Assembly (NCBI RefSeq): GCF_947495965.1
Contig: NZ_CANMBB010000001.1
Coordinates: 895,728 to 959,727, forward strand
Length of the DNA stretch: 64,000 bases
DNA from: an uncultured Maribacter sp.
GTDB lineage: Bacteria > Bacteroidota > Bacteroidia > Flavobacteriales > Flavobacteriaceae
Reading direction: 5' to 3'
Shown: positions 29,496-38,071 of the stretch, piece by piece
How the letters are laid out: each line of letters starts with the position of its first letter
Position numbering within the stretch: the stretch's first letter is position 1
Program-made: the position numbers and the translations under genes
The notes under the pieces: model-generated
The model's input: the letters and a program-made list of their open reading frames with translations, nothing else
What the model was told of the DNA's origin: nothing
The model's database searches: none

Positions 29496-30554
29496 ATGGC
29501 AAACTCCCGTAGAGATTTTATAAAAAAAACAACCTTAGCAAGTACCGCTTTATCTATTCCTTCTTACGGATTTACAATTCTAAAAAAACCAAAATTAGAA
29601 TCAGAAATTATAGGTCATGGAGATTTTAAATATAGAGTTCATAAAGAATGGGGAAACTTAAACCCAAATTCTACCCCTATTAAAAACTGTCATGAAATGG
29701 TTTTAGATTCCAAAGGTCGTCTTATCATGATTACCGATGAAACAAAAAACAACATCATCATCTATGATAAATCTGGAAAAGTAATTAAAACTTGGGGGCA
29801 TGAATATAAATCTGGACACGGACTCACACTATTTAATGAAGGAGAAGACGATGTGCTTTTTATTTGTGATCCTAATGGTGGAAAAGTGATAAAAACAACG
29901 GTAGAAGGAAAAATACTCCTAGAACTTCCGAATCCTAAAAACATTGGAGTTTATTCAGAGAAAATGAGATACAAACCTACTGAAACTGCTATTGCACCTA
30001 ACGGTGATATTTATGTATCTGACGGTTACGGCTCAGATTGGATTTTACAATTTAATAAGGATGGTGAGTTTATAAGAAAATTTGGAGGAAAGGGGCATTT
30101 AGATGAACAATTAAACAATGCACATGGGGTAACAATAGATGATAGAGACCCTAATAACATAACGCTTCTATGTACATCTAGAATGCATAATTCTTTTAAA
30201 AGATTTACCCTAGATGGCGAGTACATTTCTACTATTTATTTGCCTGGAGCATATGTATGCCGACCAGTAATAGATGGAGAAAACATTTATTCGGGAGTAT
30301 GCTGGTCTAGAATGAAATATTTAGAACGGACTCCAAACTCTGGTTTTGTTACTATTCTTGACAAAAATGATAAAGTAGTATCTAATCCAGGTGGTGCTAA
30401 ACCAAAATATAAAGGTGGCGAATTGCAATTAATGCTACAAAACAACACCTTATTTAATCACTGTCATGATGTTTGTGTAGATGAAGATAAAAATCTCTAT
30501 ATCTGTCAATGGAATGCTAACAAATCATATCCTATAAAATTAGAAAGAGTATAA
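29496..30554 (+). CDS. Tat-exported NHL-type six-bladed propeller protein
   Basis: This 352-residue protein starts MANSRRDFIKKTTLASTALS, a twin-arginine signal. The rest is NHL/6-bladed beta-propeller, with repeats of the form IYDKSGKVIKTWG, APNGDIYVSDGYG and FNKDGEFIRKFGG. Related proteins are either ligand-binding or peptidyl-glycine-lyase-like. I see no assignable active site. It is the first gene of a four-gene operon, one base before the next start. Confidence 0.86.
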   Translation: MANSRRDFIKKTTLASTALSIPSYGFTILKKPKLESEIIGHGDFKYRVHKEWGNLNPNSTPIKNCHEMVLDSKGRLIMITDETKNNIIIYDKSGKVIKTWGHEYKSGHGLTLFNEGEDDVLFICDPNGGKVIKTTVEGKILLELPNPKNIGVYSEKMRYKPTETAIAPNGDIYVSDGYGSDWILQFNKDGEFIRKFGGKGHLDEQLNNAHGVTIDDRDPNNITLLCTSRMHNSFKRFTLDGEYISTIYLPGAYVCRPVIDGENIYSGVCWSRMKYLERTPNSGFVTILDKNDKVVSNPGGAKPKYKGGELQLMLQNNTLFNHCHDVCVDEDKNLYICQWNANKSYPIKLERV

Positions 30555-30555
30555 A

Positions 30556-32862
30556 ATGAAATTCAGATTTATCTTCTTAATTATAATTATCATTTCTTCT
30601 TGCAAAGATAAGGGTGCTAGCTATACCAGTATTCCTGAAAAAAAAATACCAAAGATTGTAGATTACAATTTTGATGTACGTCCTATTCTTTCTGATAAGT
30701 GCTTTAATTGCCATGGACCAGATGCTAATAAAAGAGCTGCTGAACTTAGATTAGACACAGAAGAAGGTGCTTATAAAGCATTAAAAGACAATAAAAATAA
30801 ACATGCAATAGTAAGTGGATCTCCAGACCAATCTGAACTATTTTTAAGAATTACTACAAAAGACACAAGCCAAATAATGCCTCCTAATGAATCTAATTTA
30901 AAACTTTCTGCATATGAGATAAAGGTCATTAAAAAATGGATAAAGCAAGGTGCAACATACCAAAAACATTGGGCTTTTGTTCCTCCTGCCAAACAAGGCC
31001 TTCCAGAAGTAGAAAATAAAGATTGGCTTAAAAATGAAATTGATTACTTTATTTTAAATAAAATGGAAAGCATAGGGCTACAACCCAACCAAAGAGCAGA
31101 AAAAGAACGTCTATTAAAACGTGTTTCGTTTGATTTAACTGGACTACCGCCTTCAATAGAATTACAAAATCAATTCTTAAAGGATACTTCTGAAGATGCC
31201 TATGAAAAAATTGTAGACCAACTTCTAGCCAATAAACATTATGGAGAAAAAATGGCTATTCATTGGCTTGATGTTGCACGTTATGCAGATTCTCATGGGT
31301 ATCAAGACGATTGTGGACGTACCATGTGGCCTTGGCGAGATTGGGTTATTCATGCATTTAATGAAAATTACAGTTATGATAAGTTTTTAACATGGCAATT
31401 AGCAGGAGATTTACTTCCAAAGAAAAATATTGAGGCAATTTTGGCAACTGGATTTAACCGAAACCATAAAATAACTCAAGAAGGTGGTGTTATTGATGAA
31501 GAATACCGTATAGAATATGTTACAGATAGGACTAACACCTTTGGCAAAGCTTTTTTAGGTTTAACCTTTGAATGTGCCAAATGCCATGATCACAAATATG
31601 ACCCTATTTCTCAAAAAGATTACTATAGTACATTTGCCTTTTTTGATAAAGTTCCAGAAAAAGGATTATACAGTGGCGTACGTGTACTTGCAAACCCTCC
31701 TTTTATAACAATTGATAACAAGTTAATTAAAGACAAATTACCTTTTATCAACAAAAAATCACCAGAAGATGTTAAGGTTATGGTTATGGAAGATTCTGTT
31801 GGTATTAGAACCACACATGTTCTAGACAGAGGTGTTTACGATGGTAAAACGGATACTGTAGATTTTAATACTCCTAAAGCCATTTTAGAATTTAATAAAG
31901 ATAAATTCGAATCTAACAGATTAGGATTAGCTAAATGGTTACTTGATAAAAAAAACCCTTTAACATCTAGAGTATATGTGAACCGAGTTTGGCAAGATAT
32001 TTTTGGTAGAGGTATTGTAAACACCTCCGGAGATTTTGGTATGCAAGGCGATTTACCAACACACTTTAAATTACTAGATTGGTTAGCAGTAGATTTTCAA
32101 GAAAACGGTTGGGACATTAAAAGACTTATAAAACAAATTGTTACCTCTGCTACATATACACAATCTACTGTTGTGCAAGAAAACAAACTAGAAGTTGACC
32201 CAGAAAACATGTACTTAGCCAGAATGCAAAGAACACGTTTAAATGCAGAAATAATTAGGGATCTTATTTTAGAAAGTAGTGGCTTATTAAATAAAGAAAT
32301 TGGTGGACCCAGTGTAAAACCATATCAACCAGATAATTTATGGGCTTCAGCAAGTTCAAGAAGAGGTTTGTTAGCTACTTACGTGCAAGATCATGGCGAT
32401 AAATTATATCGTAGAGGCATATATACTTTAATTAAAAGAACCGTTTTACCTCCTGTACAAACCACTTTTGACGCTGCTGCTAGAGATCAGTGCGAAGTAA
32501 AAAGACATAGTACCTCTACACCCCTACAGGCTTTAATCATGTTAAATGGGCCTACAACACTAGAGTCTTCTCGGGTTTTATCAGAAAGATTAAACATTGA
32601 AGATTTAAGCCCATTACAAAAAATAGAAAAAGCGTTTCAACTTATTCTTTGTAGAAAAATAAAACCTGAAGAGAAAAGTATTTTGTTAGCATATTACAAA
32701 GAACAGAAAGAAGTTTTTACCGCTAATCCTGATAATGCCAAATCCTTTATTACAGTTGGTGAATATCCAGTATCTATTCATAGAGATGAAATAGAAGTTG
32801 CAACGCTCATGCAAATTATACATACACTGTATAATATGGAAGAAACAATAATGAAAAGCTAA
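30556..32862 (+). CDS. PSD1/planctomycete-type cytochrome lipoprotein (DUF1549-DUF1553)
   Basis: 768 residues. A lipobox IIIISSC (Cys16) predicts a lipoprotein. A planctomycete-cytochrome segment follows with CFNCH (C49, C52, H53). Next come DUF1549 (about 140-350, starting FILNKMESIGLQPN) with a second heme-like CAKCH near residue 340, and DUF1553/PSD1 (about 455-740, SRVYVNRVWQDIFGRGIV and STSTPLQALIMLNGP). The family is abundant in Planctomycetes and Verrucomicrobia, and its biochemical role is unknown. It is encoded together with a DUF1501 protein, as is usual for the family. Confidence 0.9.
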   Translation: MKFRFIFLIIIIISSCKDKGASYTSIPEKKIPKIVDYNFDVRPILSDKCFNCHGPDANKRAAELRLDTEEGAYKALKDNKNKHAIVSGSPDQSELFLRITTKDTSQIMPPNESNLKLSAYEIKVIKKWIKQGATYQKHWAFVPPAKQGLPEVENKDWLKNEIDYFILNKMESIGLQPNQRAEKERLLKRVSFDLTGLPPSIELQNQFLKDTSEDAYEKIVDQLLANKHYGEKMAIHWLDVARYADSHGYQDDCGRTMWPWRDWVIHAFNENYSYDKFLTWQLAGDLLPKKNIEAILATGFNRNHKITQEGGVIDEEYRIEYVTDRTNTFGKAFLGLTFECAKCHDHKYDPISQKDYYSTFAFFDKVPEKGLYSGVRVLANPPFITIDNKLIKDKLPFINKKSPEDVKVMVMEDSVGIRTTHVLDRGVYDGKTDTVDFNTPKAILEFNKDKFESNRLGLAKWLLDKKNPLTSRVYVNRVWQDIFGRGIVNTSGDFGMQGDLPTHFKLLDWLAVDFQENGWDIKRLIKQIVTSATYTQSTVVQENKLEVDPENMYLARMQRTRLNAEIIRDLILESSGLLNKEIGGPSVKPYQPDNLWASASSRRGLLATYVQDHGDKLYRRGIYTLIKRTVLPPVQTTFDAAARDQCEVKRHSTSTPLQALIMLNGPTTLESSRVLSERLNIEDLSPLQKIEKAFQLILCRKIKPEEKSILLAYYKEQKEVFTANPDNAKSFITVGEYPVSIHRDEIEVATLMQIIHTLYNMEETIMKS

Positions 32863-32869
32863 TAACCCA

Positions 32870-34324
32870 ATGGATAAAGAAATTTTTGAACATCGTTTAA
32901 ATGTTAATCGCAGACATTTTTTAGGTAAAATGGCTATGGGCGTTGGTGGAGCTGCTCTTGGTTCACTATTAATTCCTGACTTATTTAAAGGCCCCAAAAC
33001 AATAGAGGACCAATTACCTCTGGGAATAAAACATTTTGCAACCAAAGCAAAGCGTATAATTATGCTTACTCAAAATGGTGCTCCCTCCCAACTAGAAAGT
33101 TTTGATTATAAACCCAAGCTTAATGATATGTTTGGGCAAGATTTACCAGATTCTATTCGCCAAGGGCAACGTTTAACTGGTATGACCGCTAATCAAAAAA
33201 ACTTTCCTTTAGTTGGGTCAAAATTTGATTTTAAACAACACGGAAAGTCTGGTACTTGGGTAAGTGATTTGTTTCCAAACATTGCAAAAATTACCGATGA
33301 TATTTGTGTTATAAAAAGTATGCATACAGATGCTATTAATCATGATCCTGCATTAACATTTTTACAAACAGGTTCGCAACAAGGAAATAGACCAAGTATG
33401 GGCTCTTGGTTAAGCTATGGTCTAGGAAGTGAGAATAAAAACCTTCCTGCCTTTTGTGTATTATTATCTAAAGGCTCTGGAAACGGGCAAGGTGTATATT
33501 CTAAATTATGGTCCAATGGCTTTTTAGATAGTACCCACCAAGGGGTACAACTAAGTGCTAGTGAAGACCCTATCTTGTATTTAAACAATCCTGATGGCAT
33601 GGATAAGGCACAGCGAAAAAAAATGTTGGATCATTTAGCAAAACTAAATAACCTTGGACATGCAGAGTTTGGAGACCCAGAAATACATTCCAAAATTAAA
33701 CAATATGAAATGGCTTTTAGGATGCAAACCGCTGTACCAGAAATTACAGATTTATCTAAAGAACCAGATCATATAACCAAAATGTATGGTGCCGATTCTA
33801 TGATTCCAGGAACTTACGCATCAAATTGTTTATTGGCTAGAAAACTATCAGAATCTGGAGTTCGTTTTGTCCAATTATATCATCAAGGTTGGGACCAACA
33901 CGGTAATTTACAAAGAGATATGCCTAAACAGGCTTTAGATGTAGACAAAGCATCTGCTGCCTTAATAACCGATTTAAAACAACGTGGTTTATTAGATGAA
34001 ACCCTAGTCATTTGGGGAGGTGAGTTTGGACGCACAAACTATTGTCAAGGAAAATTAACTAAAGATAACTATGGAAGAGACCACCATCCAAGAGCATTTA
34101 GTATGTTTATGGCTGGTGGAGGTGTAAAAGCAGGTACTTCTTATGGTAAAACGGATGAGCTAGGATATAACATTATAGAAAATCCGGTTCATATTCATGA
34201 TTTACATGCTACCATTTTACACCTTATGGGATTAGATCATGAAAAATTAACCTATAAACACTTAGGAAGGCGCTTTAGATTAACGGATGTACATGGACAT
34301 GTAGTAAAAGATATTTTAGCTTAA
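32870..34324 (+). CDS. DUF1501 protein with twin-arginine signal
   Basis: This 484-residue protein has NVNRRHFLGKMAMGVGGAALG, a Tat-type export signal. The body is DUF1501, which has an alkaline-phosphatase/sulfatase-like fold. Candidate metal or active-site stretches are MHTDAINHDPA, YHQGWDQHGN, VIWGGEFGRT and GRDHHPRAF. Function is unknown. In other genomes it is the constant partner of PSD1 proteins. It lies 7 nt after that gene and 3 nt before the next. Confidence 0.9.
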   Translation: MDKEIFEHRLNVNRRHFLGKMAMGVGGAALGSLLIPDLFKGPKTIEDQLPLGIKHFATKAKRIIMLTQNGAPSQLESFDYKPKLNDMFGQDLPDSIRQGQRLTGMTANQKNFPLVGSKFDFKQHGKSGTWVSDLFPNIAKITDDICVIKSMHTDAINHDPALTFLQTGSQQGNRPSMGSWLSYGLGSENKNLPAFCVLLSKGSGNGQGVYSKLWSNGFLDSTHQGVQLSASEDPILYLNNPDGMDKAQRKKMLDHLAKLNNLGHAEFGDPEIHSKIKQYEMAFRMQTAVPEITDLSKEPDHITKMYGADSMIPGTYASNCLLARKLSESGVRFVQLYHQGWDQHGNLQRDMPKQALDVDKASAALITDLKQRGLLDETLVIWGGEFGRTNYCQGKLTKDNYGRDHHPRAFSMFMAGGGVKAGTSYGKTDELGYNIIENPVHIHDLHATILHLMGLDHEKLTYKHLGRRFRLTDVHGHVVKDILA

Positions 34325-34327
34325 AAC

Positions 34328-36439
34328 ATGAAAAAATTAGAATCTATTTCATCAAACCTATTATTTCTTTTTCATTGCTTTTTAGTAATGCTTTTAATTT
34401 TTGAGAACAGTGTTTCTATTCCATATTGGTTACAACCTTTAGGAAGAATGCATCCTTTAATTTTACATTTCCCAATAGCATTTATTGTTCTACTAGTTAT
34501 TTTAAGTTTTTTAAAAAAGCAGATAGATTCTAAATCTTTTCAAAAAATAAATCGATTTTTAGTTTTATTTACTTCGTTTACAACAGTTATTGCAACTATA
34601 ATGGGGTTGTTTCTTTCCTTAGAAAGTACTCCTACAGAATTAATGACATTACATAAATGGATTGGAGTTGTAGTTAGTTTTTTAATTTACTTTCTAACGT
34701 TCATTAAAAAAGAAACTTTATATAAAACAGTGCTTTATATAGGGTTTATTTGTGTTTTATTTACAGGCCATTTTGGTGCAGGATTAACACATGGAGCTAA
34801 TTTTATTACCGAACCACTTGCAAAAGTAGAGAGTATAGAAATTAATGAAAATACTCCCATTTTTATTGGTTTTGTTAAACCTATTTTGGATGCTAAATGC
34901 GTAAGTTGCCATAATGCAGAAAAACAAAAAGGAGATTTAGATATGACATCTTTTGAGAAAATGATGTTAGGAGGAAAAAAAGGCAAACTCTGGATAAGTA
35001 AAAACCCTGAAGAAAGCTCTCTATTAAAAAGGGCACATTTACCAATAGAACATGAGAAACACATGCCGCCAGAAGGGAAAAAGCAACTTACTTCAGAGGA
35101 AATTAAATTACTATCCGCTTGGATTAATCAAGGCGCCAATGAGAAAATAACATTAACAGATTTACCCGCAAATGACGCTCTAGGAGTATTAATAAAAAGC
35201 CGATTAAAAACGATTGATAATAAGAAAAAATTAGCTTATACCTTTGATTTTGCTGACAAAAAAGATATTGAAGCGTTAGAGAATCCTTTTAGAACGGTTA
35301 TTCAAAAATCTCCATCTTCCCCTGCAATTGATGTTGTTATTCATGGAAGACAAACATTTAAACAAGAATTTATAACCGATTTATCTAAAATAAAAAAACA
35401 GATTGTTTCTTTAAATCTATCTTATTTACCAATTGATAAAAACTCTATTAATTTTATAAGTTCATTGCATAATTTAGAAGATTTATTATTGAATTTTACA
35501 AATGTAAATACAGAAGATTTAGAAGCCATAAAGACTTGTTCTAATCTAAAAAACTTAGGATTATCCGGCACTCAGGTCGATGCAAATATTGCCCCTATAT
35601 TAAAACATTTACCTAAGTTAAATAATGTTTTTATATGGAATACTTCTATTTCTGAAGATGATATTAAAATACTAAAATCCGAATTTACTACTATCAACTT
35701 TGAAACTGGATTTATAAGCCTTGGAGATACGCTACAGCTAACTCCTCCGATATTGGTAAGTAAAAAAACTATCCTAGATAAAGAAGAGTTTATAGAGCTT
35801 GGCCATAAAATACAAAATGTTGAAATTAGATATACAACAGATGGTTCAAAACCAGACTCAACTTCAACTTTATATAAAAGGCCTTTAAAAATAGACTTTG
35901 CAAACAAAAAACCAATTAAAACAATTGCGTACAAAAAAAATTGGTTAGCAAGTGAAATAAAGGATTACAGTTTCTCTGATAAAGGGTACACGCCAGAAAA
36001 ATTTGAATTAATTCATCAAGGGCTTAACAGCGAATTTATTGGTGAAGCAAAAACAATCTTAATTGACCATATTAAAGGTGGTAAATATGCAAATTCGTCT
36101 CCATTCTGGGCTACTTTTAGTGAAAAAAATTACTTGAATGCAGTTGCCGATTTTGGAGCAAACCCTCCAGATATTAAAAAAGTTATTTTTAGTTATGGAA
36201 TGAGAAATAATCAAAAGAAAGAGTCGCTAGCTTTACTTGAAATTTGGGCAGGAGAAAATAAAAATAATCTATCCTTAATTAAGCATATTAAGAAAAATCA
36301 CAATAAAATAATAGTAGAAAAAGGAGGACAAAGACAAATTACTTTGGAAATTCCTAAATCTAAAAACAGATACTATAAAATAGTTGGCATACCCCATAAA
36401 AAAGAAAAACTATATGTAGATCAAGTATTCTTTTATTAA
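34328..36439 (+). CDS. Membrane-anchored c-type cytochrome with LRR and chitobiase-C-like domains
   Basis: 703 residues in an unusual order. Four or five membrane helices come first (about 10-150, with LQPLGRMHPLILHFPIAF resembling DUF2231). A single-heme cytochrome follows, with CVSCH at C191/C194/H195. Leucine-rich-like repeats occupy about 350-460 (LNLSYLPID, LEDLLLNFTNV, LKNLGLSGTQV). Next is a chitobiase/beta-hexosaminidase C-terminal-like segment (VEIRYTTDGSKPDSTS), then a carbohydrate-binding-like beta domain ending the protein. It probably holds the exported operon products at the membrane and links them to electron flow. It is last in the operon. Confidence 0.82.
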   Translation: MKKLESISSNLLFLFHCFLVMLLIFENSVSIPYWLQPLGRMHPLILHFPIAFIVLLVILSFLKKQIDSKSFQKINRFLVLFTSFTTVIATIMGLFLSLESTPTELMTLHKWIGVVVSFLIYFLTFIKKETLYKTVLYIGFICVLFTGHFGAGLTHGANFITEPLAKVESIEINENTPIFIGFVKPILDAKCVSCHNAEKQKGDLDMTSFEKMMLGGKKGKLWISKNPEESSLLKRAHLPIEHEKHMPPEGKKQLTSEEIKLLSAWINQGANEKITLTDLPANDALGVLIKSRLKTIDNKKKLAYTFDFADKKDIEALENPFRTVIQKSPSSPAIDVVIHGRQTFKQEFITDLSKIKKQIVSLNLSYLPIDKNSINFISSLHNLEDLLLNFTNVNTEDLEAIKTCSNLKNLGLSGTQVDANIAPILKHLPKLNNVFIWNTSISEDDIKILKSEFTTINFETGFISLGDTLQLTPPILVSKKTILDKEEFIELGHKIQNVEIRYTTDGSKPDSTSTLYKRPLKIDFANKKPIKTIAYKKNWLASEIKDYSFSDKGYTPEKFELIHQGLNSEFIGEAKTILIDHIKGGKYANSSPFWATFSEKNYLNAVADFGANPPDIKKVIFSYGMRNNQKKESLALLEIWAGENKNNLSLIKHIKKNHNKIIVEKGGQRQITLEIPKSKNRYYKIVGIPHKKEKLYVDQVFFY

Positions 36440-36583
36440 GAGCTTTTTCTTCCCCAGTGAGTCTTTTTTATGCTGTTCCCGAGTATGATTAAGAGTAACC
36501 GTTTCTAACTTGTTCTCTGGAAAATCTATAGCTTCTAATATTTTAAAAAAATTGGGACTAAAACATTTAATATACTTGTTTTT
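36410..36583 (-). pseudogene. 57-codon stop-free remnant without start codon
   Basis: Between the cytochrome gene and the XRE gene one minus-strand frame reads through with protein-like composition (for example FFKILEAIDFPENKLETVTL, then NHTREQHKKDSLGKKK). It has no usable start and overlaps both neighbours slightly. It may be the decayed tail of a lost gene, or chance. I do not recognise the family. Confidence 0.25.
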
Positions 36584-37277
36584 TTATAACTCTAAAAAGT
36601 AATTTAACGTCATCTAGATTAATAGTAAAATCTGGAAATTCTGGAGAAGTATTAAGACTATGACAAGTTACTGTGCCATTTCTTTTATCATAATTAATTA
36701 TTTGTTTACACATAACAACGTTTTCTAATACTATAATCCAAGATTCAAAGGCATTAGAGGACTTTCCTAATTCTTTTATAGTACTTATTTTTCCCAAAAC
36801 AATTGCTTTATTTGGCAAACCATGATGATTGTTGCTCCACATAGAGTTATTTGTAATTTCAAAAGAAATATACTGTGAAACTGATACATTTTCTACCACA
36901 AAACTTATGGAGGGCATTTGTTTTAAAAAAGTAAAATTATTATAATTTTTAGTATACTCTATTTGGTTTTCTGCAATAATTAAAGGGGTTTCTATTACAT
37001 ATTTACCAGGTCCCAATTTTGTAATTTTATGTAATTGTTCCTTCGTCTTACTTTTAGTCAACTTTTTATATACAACATCAACTTCATTTACTTCTGAAGC
37101 ATAAAGTTCGCTTATACTTAGATTAAAGAAATTAGCAATCTTATCCAGGTTTTTTTTGGGAATATTAGCGTCTTTTTTTTCATAAAGCTGAATTGTTCGT
37201 AAACTAACTCCAATAGCATTGGCCAAATCAGTCTGACTTATATTTTTTTTTTGACGCAATAGCTTTAGTATAAACAT
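36567..37277 (-). CDS. XRE-family regulator with S24/LexA-like C-terminal domain
   Basis: This 236-residue protein has an N-terminal HTH_3 domain (residues ~5-60, ISQTDLANAIGVSLRTIQLYEKK) and a C-terminal LexA/CI-like sensor domain. Ser145 in ITNNSMWSN and Lys191 in VVMCKQI align with the Ser-Lys dyad positions of S24 peptidases, although a clear Ala-Gly cleavage site is not evident. Such proteins are phage-type or stress-type repressors. It is transcribed away from a small HTH-like gene across a palindrome-rich 168-nt region. Confidence 0.82.
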   Translation of the reverse strand: MFILKLLRQKKNISQTDLANAIGVSLRTIQLYEKKDANIPKKNLDKIANFFNLSISELYASEVNEVDVVYKKLTKSKTKEQLHKITKLGPGKYVIETPLIIAENQIEYTKNYNNFTFLKQMPSISFVVENVSVSQYISFEITNNSMWSNNHHGLPNKAIVLGKISTIKELGKSSNAFESWIIVLENVVMCKQIINYDKRNGTVTCHSLNTSPEFPDFTINLDDVKLLFRVIKKQVY

Positions 37278-37287
37278 AAAATTGTAT

Positions 37288-37388
37288 TATTGCGTAATAA
37301 TCTTACATATTTTGTGTTAATACGTAAGATTATTGCGTATATTTGTAATTGGATTACAAACAAATATACTAAAATGTAACATGGTTAC
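37288..37388. promoter_or_regulatory. Divergent operator region with three palindromes
   Basis: Inverted repeat AATAATCTTAC (37296-37306) / GTAAGATTATT (37324-37334), with TATTGCGTA repeated directly at 37288-37296 and 37331-37339. Then TTTGTAAT-tgg-ATTACAAA (37342-37360) and GTAAC-atg-GTTAC (37376-37388). These are probable binding sites for the XRE/S24 protein. Confidence 0.6.
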
Positions 37389-37445
37389 AGTATCAAAAAG
37401 TTGTTCCTTACTATTATTCTAAACCTTATAAACACATTATTCACT

Positions 37446-37751
37446 ATGCTATCAGAAGAAAACTATGGTAAACCAATCAATGAAAAACTATCTATTGTAC
37501 TAAGAAGAAATACAACAAAAGATGATTATGCAGATATAGCATCTAAAACCAATATTAGTTTTTCTACAATAAGAGATGTTGTTCATAGAACAAACAGTGT
37601 AACAAAATCGAATTCCAAAGCAATTTTGTTTCTAATTATCCGAGCTTTTGACAACTCTCTTGGAAGGCAATTACAAGCGGAAGGAGATAAATTATTCCTA
37701 AACAAAATAATAAAAATTAACGAGTCTCTATTTATAGATAATCACAAATAA
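37446..37751 (+). CDS. Small HTH-like protein divergent from the XRE/S24 regulator
   Basis: 101 residues from the ATG at 37446. An upstream TTG at 37401 would add 15 hydrophobic residues and run closer to the operators. The segment DDYADIASKTNISFSTIRDVV resembles a helix-turn-helix, followed by a helical C-terminal half. I do not recognise a named family. The pairing with a divergent repressor recalls Cro/CI-type switches, but no other phage genes are present. A terminator follows immediately. Confidence 0.6.
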   Translation: MLSEENYGKPINEKLSIVLRRNTTKDDYADIASKTNISFSTIRDVVHRTNSVTKSNSKAILFLIIRAFDNSLGRQLQAEGDKLFLNKIIKINESLFIDNHK

Positions 37752-37800
37752 GATTAAAAAAAAAGGAACTACTTTAGAGTAGTTCCTTTTTTTTAATCTT
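37750..37800. terminator. Long bidirectional terminator
   Basis: A near-perfect 23-bp palindrome arm pair around the loop TTAG (37774-37777), with core GGAACTACT / AGTAGTTCC flanked by A- and T-tracts. It serves the small HTH-like gene on plus and the 35-codon frame at 37811-37918 on minus. Confidence 0.9.
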
Positions 37801-37810
37801 GTCCTGTTTT

Positions 37811-37918
37811 TTATAACATAAAGAGTTTTCTCACAAGATGAACAACACCACTAAAAAAATCATTTCTATAAACTTGAATTTCTTTTGGTGCTGGCATGTT
37901 GCTAATTTGGGCGTCCAT
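37811..37918 (-). CDS. Candidate 35-residue small protein
   Basis: The frame runs from ATG at 37918 to TAA at 37811 (begins MDAQISNMPAPKEIQVYRND, ends in a hydrophobic and basic LVRKLFML). It lies 11 nt from a strong terminator and has a TAnnTTTG box 40 nt upstream. No known family is recognised. Alternatively the transcript is a non-coding RNA of about 160 nt. Confidence 0.45.
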   Translation of the reverse strand: MDAQISNMPAPKEIQVYRNDFFSGVVHLVRKLFML

Positions 37919-37957
37919 TATTTACTTTTTTAGATTTGGGTTGAGGTTGTTTTTATA

Positions 37958-37965
37958 CAAATGTA
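37958..37965 (-). promoter_or_regulatory. -7 box before the 35-codon frame
   Basis: On the minus strand this reads TACATTTG, matching TAnnTTTG. No clear TTTG lies 19-21 nt further upstream. Confidence 0.35.
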
Positions 37966-38071
37966 CTTCCTAACGTAAGTATTTGAGTAATTATTGTTGT
38001 GAAACATACTTTATTTGTTGTGAAAAAAATGAAGTTTCAATTTATTAGATAAACTACACACTTTTATAAGT

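Noticed and set aside
37381-37422. 13-codon ATG frame before the small HTH-like gene
   Set aside because: Its start lies inside a palindrome and there is no supporting signal; likely chance.
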